Part shown: positions 15,649 to 22,663 of the stretch, one piece after another
Layout: every line of letters starts with the position of its first letter
Position numbering within the stretch: position 1 is the stretch's first letter
Assembly: GCA_902783625.1 (NCBI GenBank)
Contig: CACZRN010000027.1
Span: forward strand, 1 to 33,023
Direction of reading: 5' to 3'
Source of the DNA: an uncultured Prevotellaceae bacterium
Lineage (GTDB): Bacteria > Bacteroidota > Bacteroidia > Bacteroidales > Bacteroidaceae
DNA length: 33,023 bases
Program-made: the position numbers and the translations under genes
The notes under the pieces: model-generated
Databases searched by the model: none
What the model saw: only the letters and a program-made list of their open reading frames with translations
Told to the model about the DNA's origin: nothing

Positions 15649-15656
15649 TATCTTTG
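15649..15656 (+). promoter_or_regulatory. Promoter -7 element for mazG operon
   Basis: TATCTTTG is a full match to TAnnTTTG, 21 bp upstream of the mazG ATG at 15678. Its position rules out the longer upstream start that the open frame would allow. The -33 region is not clear. Confidence 0.65.
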
Positions 15657-15677
15657 CATCAGGAAAACGAAAAGAAT

Positions 15678-16505
15678 ATGCATACAAGAGAAGAAAAACT
15701 TGAGGCGTTCGGTCGGTTGCTCGATGTGCTCGACCGATTGAGGGTGGAGTGCCCGTGGGACAGGAAACAGACTAACGAGAGCCTCCGGCCAAACACAATA
15801 GAGGAGACGTTTGAGCTCTGCGATGCACTGATGAAGGACGACACGCAGAACATCTGCAAGGAGCTCGGCGACGTGATAATGCACACGATGTTTTATTCGA
15901 AGATAGGAGAGGAGAAGGGACAGTTCGACATTGCCGATGTGTGCAACCACGAAGCTGATAAACTAATCTTTAGACATCCGCATGTGTATGGCAACGTCGA
16001 TATCTCGTCGGATGGAAAAGAGAACGAGGTAAAGCACGTGCTTCAGAACTGGGAGCAGATAAAACTCAAGGAGAAGGATGGCAACAAGAGTGTGCTCTCT
16101 GGTGTGCCCGAGGCATTGCCGTCGCTCATCAAAGCCTATCGCATACAGGACAAGGCACGCAATGTGGGCTTCGACTGGGAGGACAAGCAGGATGTGTGGA
16201 CGAAGGTGCGTGAGGAGCTCGATGAACTTGAGGCAGAATTGAAGAAGGAAGACAAGGACCGCTCTACTCGCGAGCTTGGCGATTTTCTGTTCTCAGTCAT
16301 CAATGCTGCACGCTTATATAAACTCAATCCCGACAATGCCCTCGAGCATACTAACCAGAAGTTCATCCGACGGTTCAACTATATCGAGGAACACTCAATT
16401 AAGGCCGGACGTCCTCTGACAGAGATGACACTCGATGAGATGGATGCCCTCTGGAACGAGGCAAAGGCGCAAGAGAAAGAGCAAATTGATAAAACTGAAA
16501 AATAA
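15678..16505 (+). CDS. mazG: Nucleoside triphosphate pyrophosphohydrolase MazG
   Basis: A 275-residue cytoplasmic all-alpha NTP-PPase that hydrolyses NTPs to NMP and pyrophosphate, usually viewed as house-cleaning of abnormal nucleotides. Two MazG repeats are present: the N-terminal one with ECPWD (24-28), EETFE (42-46) and KELGD (61-65), and the C-terminal one around EELDELEAEL and RELGDFLFSVINAARL. Length fits the double-domain type (about 260-275). The frame is open back to 15456, but I place the start at ATG 15678 because a -7 element lies at 15649-15656 and the upstream codons are repeat array. Its stop overlaps the next ATG (TAATG at 16503-16507), so translation is coupled. Confidence 0.95.
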   Translation: MHTREEKLEAFGRLLDVLDRLRVECPWDRKQTNESLRPNTIEETFELCDALMKDDTQNICKELGDVIMHTMFYSKIGEEKGQFDIADVCNHEADKLIFRHPHVYGNVDISSDGKENEVKHVLQNWEQIKLKEKDGNKSVLSGVPEALPSLIKAYRIQDKARNVGFDWEDKQDVWTKVREELDELEAELKKEDKDRSTRELGDFLFSVINAARLYKLNPDNALEHTNQKFIRRFNYIEEHSIKAGRPLTEMTLDEMDALWNEAKAQEKEQIDKTEK

Positions 16506-17065
16506 TGAAAGATATGAGAAAACGATTGTTTATGGCTATCGTGGTTGCATGCCTGCTCTTGGTGGGGTGCACAGAGAAGAAAGAGCCAGTCGTGGTCGTT
16601 GATTCTTCGACTGTGCCTGAGGAGAAAGACTCAACAATATATGGTGTGTGCGGCGATGGTACATCGATGAATTCTATACAGTTGGTAACCGGACAGGGCG
16701 ACACGCTTATCTTTATGAAAGATGTTGAGGCTCTTGAAGATCCGGTGAAAGGCGGAATGGCTGTTGGTGACAATCTTGCACTGATGCCAGGCAAGAGGGT
16801 TGACGGAGAAGATATGGTGCAGAATGTGATAAATCTTACGTCGCTGCTCGGGAAATGGACAAGCATCGACAAGAATTTTGAGATTAAAGACGATGGGGCA
16901 GTAGCTTCATCGGCATCGGCAGAGAGCAATCAGTGGCATTCGTGGAAGATATTCAACGGCAAGCTACTGCTCGGCCGTGATACATTTAATGTATATGAAC
17001 TGACAGCTGACTCGCTTTATCTCGAGAACGACAAGGGAATATTCACTTATAAACGCCAGTATTAA
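16505..17065 (+). CDS. Lipoprotein, lipocalin-like C-terminal region
   Basis: A 186-residue predicted lipoprotein: basic N-terminus, hydrophobic stretch, then lipobox LVGC with acylated C22. A polar linker with acidic and valine-rich residues follows. The C-terminal half (LLGKWTSIDKNFEIKDDG, then LTADSLYLENDKGIFTYKRQ) resembles the small lipocalin-like domains common in Bacteroidales lipoproteins, which have no fixed known function. Start and mazG stop overlap by one base. RNase Z follows after 10 bp. The lipoprotein call is firm; the domain call is only a resemblance. Confidence 0.75.
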   Translation: MKDMRKRLFMAIVVACLLLVGCTEKKEPVVVVDSSTVPEEKDSTIYGVCGDGTSMNSIQLVTGQGDTLIFMKDVEALEDPVKGGMAVGDNLALMPGKRVDGEDMVQNVINLTSLLGKWTSIDKNFEIKDDGAVASSASAESNQWHSWKIFNGKLLLGRDTFNVYELTADSLYLENDKGIFTYKRQY

Positions 17066-17075
17066 ACATAACAGG

Positions 17076-17993
17076 ATGGAACCGTTTAGAGTGCATGTAC
17101 TTGGATGTGGTAGTGCGCTTCCTACATTGAAGCATTTCTCTTCGGCTCAGGTAGTCGAGGTAAGAGGGAAATTCTTCATGGTTGATTGTGGCGAGGGAAC
17201 ACAGATTCAGCTTCGGCGCTCGGGGATAAACTTCAACAAGTTAATCGCTGTGTTTATTACCCATTTGCACGGTGACCATTGCTTCGGGCTCATAGGGATG
17301 ATATCCACATTCGGGCTCCTCGGACGCACGGCACCACTACATGTGTATGCTCACGAGGCGTTGCGGCCGATGCTCGAGAGCCAGATGGAGATGTTTTGCT
17401 TCTCGCTAGGCTACGAGGTGGTGTTTCATCCTATTGACACATCATCTAAAAATATCGTATATAGTGACCGTAGTGTGTCGGTAGAGACGGTACCCCTAAA
17501 TCATCGCATGCCGTGTTGCGGGTTCGTCTTCCGTGAGAAAGAGGGAATGCCCCACATTCGCAGGGAGATGATCGATTTCTACAAGATACCATTGTCGCAG
17601 ATTCAGAATATAAAACTTGGTGCCGACTGGACAACCGACGACGGCGAGCATGTGCCTAACAGTAGGCTGACAATCCCTGCCGATAGCCCTCGATCGTATG
17701 CATACATAAGCGATACTGCCTACATGGATCGCCTGCATGAACATCTGAAGGGGGTGAACCTGCTTTATCACGAATCGACATATGCCAGTGACAATGTAGA
17801 GAACGCTCGCAAGTACAACCATTCAACGGCAGCTGAGGCGGCGACAGTGGCACGCGATGCATGTGTCGGACAACTGATGCTTGGGCATTACAGCTCGAGG
17901 TATACCGACGAGAAAGTGTTGCTCGATGAGGCTCAAAAGATATTCAAAAACACCATCCTTTCGGATGAAAACCTTGTTGTAGATGTTAAATAA
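17076..17993 (+). CDS. rnz: Ribonuclease Z (tRNA 3' endonuclease)
   Basis: A 305-residue metallo-beta-lactamase-fold endonuclease that trims tRNA precursors after the discriminator base. The zinc motif THLHGDH (62-68; H63, H65, D67, H68) is followed by CFGLIGMISTFGLLGR, characteristic of RNase Z. Further ligands appear in PLNHRMPCCGF, ISDTAYMD and LLYHESTY. Length matches the short bacterial form. It is the last gene of the mazG-lipoprotein-rnz run; the 87 bp after it contain the next promoter. Confidence 0.97.
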   Translation: MEPFRVHVLGCGSALPTLKHFSSAQVVEVRGKFFMVDCGEGTQIQLRRSGINFNKLIAVFITHLHGDHCFGLIGMISTFGLLGRTAPLHVYAHEALRPMLESQMEMFCFSLGYEVVFHPIDTSSKNIVYSDRSVSVETVPLNHRMPCCGFVFREKEGMPHIRREMIDFYKIPLSQIQNIKLGADWTTDDGEHVPNSRLTIPADSPRSYAYISDTAYMDRLHEHLKGVNLLYHESTYASDNVENARKYNHSTAAEAATVARDACVGQLMLGHYSSRYTDEKVLLDEAQKIFKNTILSDENLVVDVK

Positions 17994-18025
17994 TCTTAAC
18001 AACGCAATAATTATTCGTACAATAG

Positions 18026-18056
18026 ATTGCAGATTTCAAATTATTTGATAATTTTG
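18026..18056 (+). promoter_or_regulatory. Promoter for the 18081 gene
   Basis: ATTG (18026-18029), a 19-bp gap, then TAATTTTG (18049-18056) is close to the Bacteroidetes TTTG-N19-TAnnTTTG pattern. The start codon lies 24 bp after it. Confidence 0.65.
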
Positions 18057-18080
18057 CCACAAATAGTATAGGTAAAGAAT

Positions 18081-18389
18081 ATGTTGAAAGGTTTACTCAA
18101 GATAACTTTTGCATCGATGCTATTGTTCGGGATGCCAATGATAGTATCTGCAGTACCGTCGATTGAAATCATCGACAACGACTTTCAGGATATAACCATC
18201 TCCATTCAAGGAAACACTTTGCATATCACAGGTGCTAATGGTGAAACCCTGAAAATATATAATGTGGCAGGCGTTATGGTGCAAACCATAAAGATTGAAG
18301 GTGCCGATAAGCATTACGACCTTAACCTTCCTAAGGGATGCTACATACTGAAAGTTGGCAAGGTGGTCAGAAAGGTTTCAGTCAGATAG
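18081..18389 (+). CDS. Small exported protein resembling a stand-alone T9SS tail domain
   Basis: 102 residues: a signal peptide (about 1-24, ending IVSA) followed directly by a domain resembling the C-terminal type IX secretion sorting domain. The visible elements are the LHITGANGETLKIYNVAGVMVQTIKIEG core and the closing pattern LPKGCYILKVGKVVRKVSVR. Normally this beta-sandwich is the tail of a much larger secreted protein; here there is no passenger. It has its own promoter and a strong terminator, so it is likely a real single gene and not a fragment. It may be a secreted peptide, a decoy or adaptor of the secretion machinery, or a cell-surface component. The function is not known. Confidence 0.75.
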   Translation: MLKGLLKITFASMLLFGMPMIVSAVPSIEIIDNDFQDITISIQGNTLHITGANGETLKIYNVAGVMVQTIKIEGADKHYDLNLPKGCYILKVGKVVRKVSVR

Positions 18390-18419
18390 TAGAGAATATA
18401 ATTATTTATTATACCTTAG

Positions 18420-18452
18420 GAGAGGCAGACGTTGGCGCTTGCCTCTCTTTTT
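18420..18452 (+). terminator. Rho-independent terminator after the T9SS-tail-like gene
   Basis: GAGAGGCA (18420-18427) and TGCCTCTC (18440-18447) form an 8-bp stem, followed by TTTTTG. This leaves only about 32 bp before the sigma-factor ATG, so the next operon either starts within the terminator or depends on read-through. Confidence 0.9.
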
Positions 18453-18484
18453 GTAAAACACGGAATAAGCTTTTTCAATCGTAG

Positions 18485-19027
18485 ATGAGTAAAGAGTCGG
18501 AGATAATAAAGATGCTTGAACAACCCGACAAGCAGCGATATGCTTTTTCGCTTATTGTAGAGCAATATAGTGAAAAGCTATATTGGACAATCCGTCGTCT
18601 GGTGCTTTCACACGATGATGCTAACGATATTCTGCAAAATAGCTTTATTAAGGCATGGACTAATCTTGGTGAATTCCAAAACAAATCAAAGATATCTACA
18701 TGGCTCTATCGCATAGCGACCAACGAGGCACTCGATTTTCTCAGAAAGCAGAAAAATCATCCGATGGATTCGGCAAGCGGAGATATGATTGTTGCATCGC
18801 GTCTGCAAGCCGATGAATACTTCGACGGCGACGAGACTCAAGCCCTTCTTCAAGAAGCAATAGCACGGTTGCCGGAAGTACAGCGTACTGTGTTCACGTT
18901 GAAGTATTTCGATGAGATGAAATATTCAGAAATGAGTAAGGTGCTCGGAACATCAGAAGGCGCGCTTAAGGCAAGCTATCATATCGCTGTGAAAAAAATA
19001 ACTGAATTTTTAAAGAGCCACTATTAA
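18485..19027 (+). CDS. ECF-type RNA polymerase sigma factor
   Basis: A 180-residue sigma-70 family protein of the extracytoplasmic-function group. Region 2 is seen in HDDANDILQNSFIKAWTNLGEFQNKSKISTWLYRIATNEALDFLRKQK (about 43-90). Region 4 is seen in LPEVQRTVFTLKYFDEMKYSEMSKVLGTSEGALKASYHIAVKKI (about 130-173), with its helix-turn-helix. It has no regions 1 or 3. The next gene encodes a probable membrane anti-sigma factor, then a Spy/CpxP-like periplasmic protein, the usual layout of an envelope-stress regulon. No separate promoter is obvious in the short gap after the preceding terminator. Confidence 0.95.
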   Translation: MSKESEIIKMLEQPDKQRYAFSLIVEQYSEKLYWTIRRLVLSHDDANDILQNSFIKAWTNLGEFQNKSKISTWLYRIATNEALDFLRKQKNHPMDSASGDMIVASRLQADEYFDGDETQALLQEAIARLPEVQRTVFTLKYFDEMKYSEMSKVLGTSEGALKASYHIAVKKITEFLKSHY

Positions 19028-19075
19028 ACTTTTGAAAGAATAAAACGTCAAACTAGCAAAAGAAACAAATAAAAA

Positions 19076-19450
19076 ATGAAACAAGACGAAAAATTCATTA
19101 AGCAACAATTCGGGAAAGACAATCCGTTCAAGGTGCCGCAGGGGTATTTTGATGGTTTGTCGGCTGAGCTGATGAATAAACTGCCGCAGCAAGAGCCTAA
19201 GACTGTGAAGGTGACGATGACGCCGCGCTTCACCACTAAAGCTCGTCCATACTTCTATGCAGCTGCTTTGGCAGGTATCGCTGTGTTTACCGCTTCATTA
19301 TTCTTCAATAGATCAACACAAGACGATGCCAGAACGGCTTATTCTGGCGAACAGACTATTCAACAGACATCGGTCTACGAACAGCAGGTCGATGATTATC
19401 TCATGCTCGACAACGAGGATATTTATGCCTATGTGGCAGGTTACAAGTAA
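19076..19450 (+). CDS. Probable membrane anti-sigma factor
   Basis: A 124-residue protein with a cytoplasmic N-terminal part (motif FGKDNPFKVPQGYFDGLSAELMNKLP, typical of short Bacteroidetes anti-sigma-like proteins encoded after ECF sigma factors), one membrane helix (about 59-77, FYAAALAGIAVFTASLFF) and an acidic, tyrosine-rich periplasmic tail. It is encoded 48 bp after the sigma factor and 12 bp before the Spy/CpxP-like gene. The role as an inhibitor of the upstream sigma factor is inferred from position and topology; no zinc motif is present. Confidence 0.75.
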   Translation: MKQDEKFIKQQFGKDNPFKVPQGYFDGLSAELMNKLPQQEPKTVKVTMTPRFTTKARPYFYAAALAGIAVFTASLFFNRSTQDDARTAYSGEQTIQQTSVYEQQVDDYLMLDNEDIYAYVAGYK

Positions 19451-19462
19451 AAATTAACTAAA

Positions 19463-19906
19463 ATGGAAATCAAATTGAAAAGAATTATCAGTTTTTTTGC
19501 CGTTGCATTGGTATGCATGACAATATCTGCACAAAATAAGAACAGGTTTGATCCTGCCAAATTCGAGTCAGAACTGGAAACGTTTATCATTTCGCAGGCA
19601 GAGTTGAGTCAAGAGGAGTCGGCAAAATTCTTGCCCATATGGCGCGAGATGAGAAAGAAGCAGCTCGAGACGATGAGGTCGGGAAAGGATTACAGAAGAA
19701 TTGATTTCAACGACGAGACAAAGTGCGCAGACGCGATACGTCAGCACGACGAGAAAGATATTAAGCTCAAGGAACTGCAGCGTACATATCACAACAAATT
19801 CCTAAAGGTGATACCCGCAGGGAAGGTGATGCGTGTTATAAGAGCTGAAGACAGGTTCCATAAGCAGGCTTTCAAAAGAGTAGTTGACAGACAGAGAAAT
19901 CGTTAA
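19463..19906 (+). CDS. Spy/CpxP-like periplasmic protein
   Basis: A 147-residue protein with a signal peptide (about 1-23, ending TISAQ). The mature part is helical and highly charged: LSQEESAKFLPIWREMRKKQLETMR and an LKELQRTYHNKFLKVIPAGKVMRVIRAEDRFHKQAFKR stretch. This pattern is common in Bacteroidetes sensors of the Spy/CpxP type encoded with ECF sigma/anti-sigma pairs. It may act as a chaperone or report envelope stress or metal. Its stop overlaps the truA start (TAATG at 19904-19908). Confidence 0.7.
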   Translation: MEIKLKRIISFFAVALVCMTISAQNKNRFDPAKFESELETFIISQAELSQEESAKFLPIWREMRKKQLETMRSGKDYRRIDFNDETKCADAIRQHDEKDIKLKELQRTYHNKFLKVIPAGKVMRVIRAEDRFHKQAFKRVVDRQRNR

Positions 19907-20637
19907 TGGCACGATATTTTATCGATATTAGTTTTGATGGGACAAACTATCATGGTTGGCAGATCCAGCCAGGAGCAATAACAGTACAGGAAAAGCTTCA
20001 AGAAGCGATTTCTGTACTGTTGCGTTATGAAGTGGAAATCACTGGAGCAGGGCGCACTGATGCTGGTGTGCATGCAAAAAAGATGATTGCCCACTTTGAT
20101 TATTCCGAAGAATTAGATTGTCAGCAGCTCACTTATAAACTCAATCGTTTCCTCCCTCATGATATCGTTATAAATAATGTGTATCCTGTGACCGATGATA
20201 TGCATGCACGTTTCAGTGCCCTTACGCGTACATATTATTATTATGTCATGCTACGGAAAGATCCTTTTATGGTCAACTACTCCTATCGTTTGCCTTTCAA
20301 TGTCGATTTTGAGTTGATGAATACAGCGGCTTCGTACTTGCTTCAGGTGGATGACTTTGCTTCTTTCTGTAAGGTTCATACTGATGTGAAGACCACATTG
20401 TGCAACGTGATGAAGGCAGAATGGATTGACGATGGCGACGGGCATTGGCACTTTGAGATTACTGCCAACCGTTTTCTCCGTAACATGGTGCGTGCGGTGG
20501 TGGGCACACTGCTAGATGTAGGGCGAGGCAAGATAACTATTGATGAGTTTAAAGCGATTGTTGCATCTCGCAAACGTACATCGGCAGGTGAAAGTGTGCC
20601 GGCTAAAGCACTGTTCTTGCAAGATATTACATATTAG
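19906..20637 (+). CDS. truA: tRNA pseudouridine synthase A
   Basis: A 243-residue enzyme that makes pseudouridine at positions 38-40 of the tRNA anticodon stem. The catalytic aspartate is D52 in GAGRTDAGVHA. The N-terminal FIDISFDGTNYHGWQIQPGAITVQE and C-terminal ANRFLRNMVRAVVGTLLDVGRGK are diagnostic. Length is normal. Start and preceding stop overlap by one base, so its translation is coupled to a stress operon, which is unusual company for a tRNA-modification gene. Confidence 0.97.
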   Translation: MARYFIDISFDGTNYHGWQIQPGAITVQEKLQEAISVLLRYEVEITGAGRTDAGVHAKKMIAHFDYSEELDCQQLTYKLNRFLPHDIVINNVYPVTDDMHARFSALTRTYYYYVMLRKDPFMVNYSYRLPFNVDFELMNTAASYLLQVDDFASFCKVHTDVKTTLCNVMKAEWIDDGDGHWHFEITANRFLRNMVRAVVGTLLDVGRGKITIDEFKAIVASRKRTSAGESVPAKALFLQDITY

Positions 20638-20708
20638 TTATCGGAGATTATTACTGCAATTTAGAAAAATATCATTGTTTAAATTGCATGTTTTGGATTA
20701 TTTCTTCT

Positions 20709-20716
20709 TATCTTTG
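20709..20716 (+). promoter_or_regulatory. Promoter -7 element for dapA
   Basis: TATCTTTG is a full match to TAnnTTTG, 26 bp before the dapA ATG. The nearest -33-like word is ATTG at 20683-20686, slightly far (22 bp). Confidence 0.6.
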
Positions 20717-20742
20717 TAGGCGCAACAGATAATATCCTTTAT

Positions 20743-21630
20743 ATGGTTGAGAATATATTCCGAGGATTAGGCATCGCGCTTGTTACTCCATTTACATCAT
20801 CGGGCGAGATCGACTATCCGTCGCTTGAAAAACTGATAGAATACCAGTTGGCAAACGGTGCCGACTTTCTTTGCATTCTTGCAACGACTGGTGAGACCCC
20901 ATGTCTTTCTGTAGAAGAGCGTGTCTCCATAAAGCAATTTGTGGTGGAGAAGGTAGCTGGAAGGGTGCCTATTCTTATGGGATGCGGTGGAAACAACACT
21001 TTGGCTCTTATTGAGGAGATAAGAAATACCGACTTTTCAGGTATAGATGGTTTGCTCAGTGTATGTCCTTATTACAATAAGCCTTCGCAAGAGGGGCTTT
21101 ATCGGCATTTCATGAAGATTGCTGAGGAGTCACCCCTGCCAGTGGTATTGTATAATGTGCCTGGCCGTACAGGTGTGAATTTAAAGGCAGAGACAACTGT
21201 GCGATTGGCTAACGATGCCCCGAATATCGTAGCGATAAAAGAAGCCAGCGGAAATCTTGAGCAGGTTGACCAAATAATAAAAAACAAGCCCGCCGGTTTT
21301 GATGTGCTTAGTGGCGACGATGCCCTCACGTTCTCGATGGTTGCCAGCGGTGCTGCAGGGGCAATATCTGTTATTGGAAATGCTCTGCCTAAGGAAGTCT
21401 CTCGCATGATTCGTCTTGAATTTGGTGGTGAATATGAGCCAGCTCGTAGAATACACCACATGTTTACTGAGCTCTATAGCCTACTATTTGTTGATGGCAA
21501 TCCTGCGGGAGTGAAGGCTCTCCTAAGTGAGATGGGCTTCATAGAGAATGAACTTCGGTTACCTCTAGTACCGACTCGTATAACAACTATGCAGCAGATG
21601 GCAGATATACTCAAAAAGTTGAAGTTATAA
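20743..21630 (+). CDS. dapA: 4-hydroxy-tetrahydrodipicolinate synthase
   Basis: A 295-residue TIM-barrel aldolase that condenses pyruvate with aspartate semialdehyde, the first committed step of the lysine/diaminopimelate pathway. The Schiff-base lysine is K166 in IVAIKEASGN. The catalytic tyrosine is Y137 in VLYNVPGRTG. The threonine pair lies in LATTGETP, and YYNKPSQEG is present. Length matches the family. It is monocistronic, with its own promoter. Confidence 0.97.
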   Translation: MVENIFRGLGIALVTPFTSSGEIDYPSLEKLIEYQLANGADFLCILATTGETPCLSVEERVSIKQFVVEKVAGRVPILMGCGGNNTLALIEEIRNTDFSGIDGLLSVCPYYNKPSQEGLYRHFMKIAEESPLPVVLYNVPGRTGVNLKAETTVRLANDAPNIVAIKEASGNLEQVDQIIKNKPAGFDVLSGDDALTFSMVASGAAGAISVIGNALPKEVSRMIRLEFGGEYEPARRIHHMFTELYSLLFVDGNPAGVKALLSEMGFIENELRLPLVPTRITTMQQMADILKKLKL

Positions 21631-21757
21631 TATCGTTTTTTGCATAAAAAGTGCATTTATTTTCAAGAATGTAAATAAAAAGAATACACTTTTCGTTAAG
21701 CAGTGTTAAGAATGCTATTTTTTTATTTAATCGTATCTTGAAATAAAAATGATTTAT

Positions 21758-21765
21758 TAATTTTG
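21758..21765 (+). promoter_or_regulatory. Promoter -7 element for a small transcript
   Basis: TAATTTTG matches TAnnTTTG fully. The only -33-like word is CTTG (21737-21740), 17 bp upstream. No annotated gene follows on this strand before a terminator, which points to a small RNA. Confidence 0.5.
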
Positions 21766-21771
21766 CAATAC

Positions 21772-21936
21772 ATGTTTTGGTGCACAAATTTAAAAATGTG
21801 TGTTAGAACAGTTAGATATGAATAAAATCCTTTATCTGAAAAGTCTTAGCGAAGACGCATAAACATTATTATTTTTTTTATTTCACTCCCCATTATGACC
21901 ATCCTTGGTGGACCGTCATCGTGGGGATGATTTTTT
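21772..21936 (+). ncRNA. Candidate small RNA (about 165 nt)
   Basis: Predicted from a -7 element at 21758-21765 and a terminator at 21887-21936, with no downstream gene in the same direction. Inside are a 14-codon frame at 21818-21862 (MNKILYLKSLSEDA) and a small hairpin GTCTT/AAGAC (21843-21856). It could be a regulatory RNA or encode the mini-peptide. The exact start is an estimate. I do not recognise a known RNA family. Confidence 0.4.
21887..21936 (+). terminator. Rho-independent terminator of the candidate small RNA
   Basis: TCCCCA (21887-21892) pairs with TGGGGA (21922-21927). After a 2x2 internal loop, ATGAC (21895-21899) pairs with GTCAT (21915-21919). A TTTTTT run follows at 21931-21936. 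Confidence 0.75.
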
Positions 21937-21978
21937 ATAGCGTCTTTTGCATAGCAATAAATATGCTGTAAAAACTAT

Positions 21979-22012
21979 GCGAGCGCCCCATAGTATAATG
22001 TGGGACGCTCGC
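21979..22012 (-). terminator. Terminator hairpin of the rubrerythrin gene
   Basis: GCGAGCG (21979-21985) pairs with CGCTCGC (22006-22012), extended by CCCA/TGGG inside. On the minus strand it is followed by an AGTTTTTAC stretch and lies 40 bp past the rubrerythrin stop. On the plus strand only TTTG follows, so it acts mainly leftward. Confidence 0.8.
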
Positions 22013-22051
22013 TTTGTTCGTTATTGAATTTCTATGTTCTCGAATTAGAGT

Positions 22052-22594
22052 TTAGAAATTCTCAGCTTTCAGTTCGAAGTAGCTCTGTGGATGAGCGCAA
22101 ACAGGGCAAATCTCTGGCGCATTCTTACCGACAACCACATGTCCGCAATTGCGGCAAATCCATATTGCATCGCCCTCTCTTGAGAACACTATTGCATCCT
22201 CTATGTTCTTCAGCAGTTTGCGGTAGCGCTCCTCATGATGCTTTTCGATTGCAGCTACGCCACGCATCTTTTCAGCTATCTCGGCAAATCCCTCTTCTTC
22301 AGCTTCCTTTGCCATGCGGTCGTACATGTCTGTCCATTCGAAGTTCTCACCGTCGGCAGCTGCCTTCAGGTTCTCAATGGTGCTCTTAATTGCTCCGCCT
22401 TCGAGATATTTAAACCACATCTTAGCATGCTCTTTCTCGTTGTTAGCTGTCTCTTCGAAGATAGCAGCTATCTGCTGGTATCCATCCTTCTTGGCTTTTG
22501 ATGCCCAGTATGAATACTTGTTGCGTGCCATACTCTCACCTGCGAATGCCTCAAGCAGGTTCTTCTCTGTTTTTGTACCTTTCAAATCTTTCAT
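22052..22594 (-). CDS. rbr: Rubrerythrin
   Basis: A 180-residue non-heme iron peroxidase of anaerobes that reduces hydrogen peroxide. The N-terminal four-helix diiron domain carries the ligands E20, E53 with H56, and E117 with H120. The C-terminal rubredoxin-like domain has CRNCG (C147, C150) and CPVCA (C163, C166). Length is normal. It lies 69 bp downstream of ansA on the same strand; no TAnnTTTG element was found in that gap, so it may be co-transcribed or use another promoter type. It fits an anaerobic gut or rumen lifestyle. Confidence 0.97.
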   Translation of the reverse strand: MKDLKGTKTEKNLLEAFAGESMARNKYSYWASKAKKDGYQQIAAIFEETANNEKEHAKMWFKYLEGGAIKSTIENLKAAADGENFEWTDMYDRMAKEAEEEGFAEIAEKMRGVAAIEKHHEERYRKLLKNIEDAIVFSREGDAIWICRNCGHVVVGKNAPEICPVCAHPQSYFELKAENF

Positions 22595-22663
22595 AATGTT
22601 TTGTTTTTTTTGGTGTTTATTCTATGTATTTAATACGTTTCGATATCTTATGTTGCTTACTAT

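Larger units (their letters stand above)
15329..15677. other. Intergenic region between porin and mazG
   Basis: This 349-bp gap contains, in order: a CCATCACCCTTACT tandem repeat (15343-15390), a perfect 19-bp AT-rich palindrome (15391-15409), repeat array 2 (15469-15552) and a -7 element for mazG (15649-15656). No gene is seen. The mazG frame is open through the array, but those codons encode only repeat-derived peptide and lie upstream of the promoter. Confidence 0.8.
21631..22051. other. Intergenic region between dapA and convergent rubrerythrin
   Basis: This 421-bp AT-rich gap holds a promoter-like element (21758-21765), a candidate small transcript (about 21772-21936) ending in a strong terminator, and a second strong hairpin (21979-22012) that serves the minus-strand rubrerythrin gene. 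No protein gene of credible length is seen. Confidence 0.75.

Noticed and set aside
15456-15677. A 74-residue N-terminal extension of MazG
   Set aside because: It consists of translated array 2 and lies upstream of the -7 element at 15649-15656; MazG proteins normally start near the MHTREEKLEAF position.
18485-19027. The ECF sigma factor as the target of the RsbW-like kinase
   Set aside because: ECF factors lack region 3, which RsbW-type proteins normally engage. It lies about 14 kb from the kinase gene and has its own membrane anti-sigma partner next to it.
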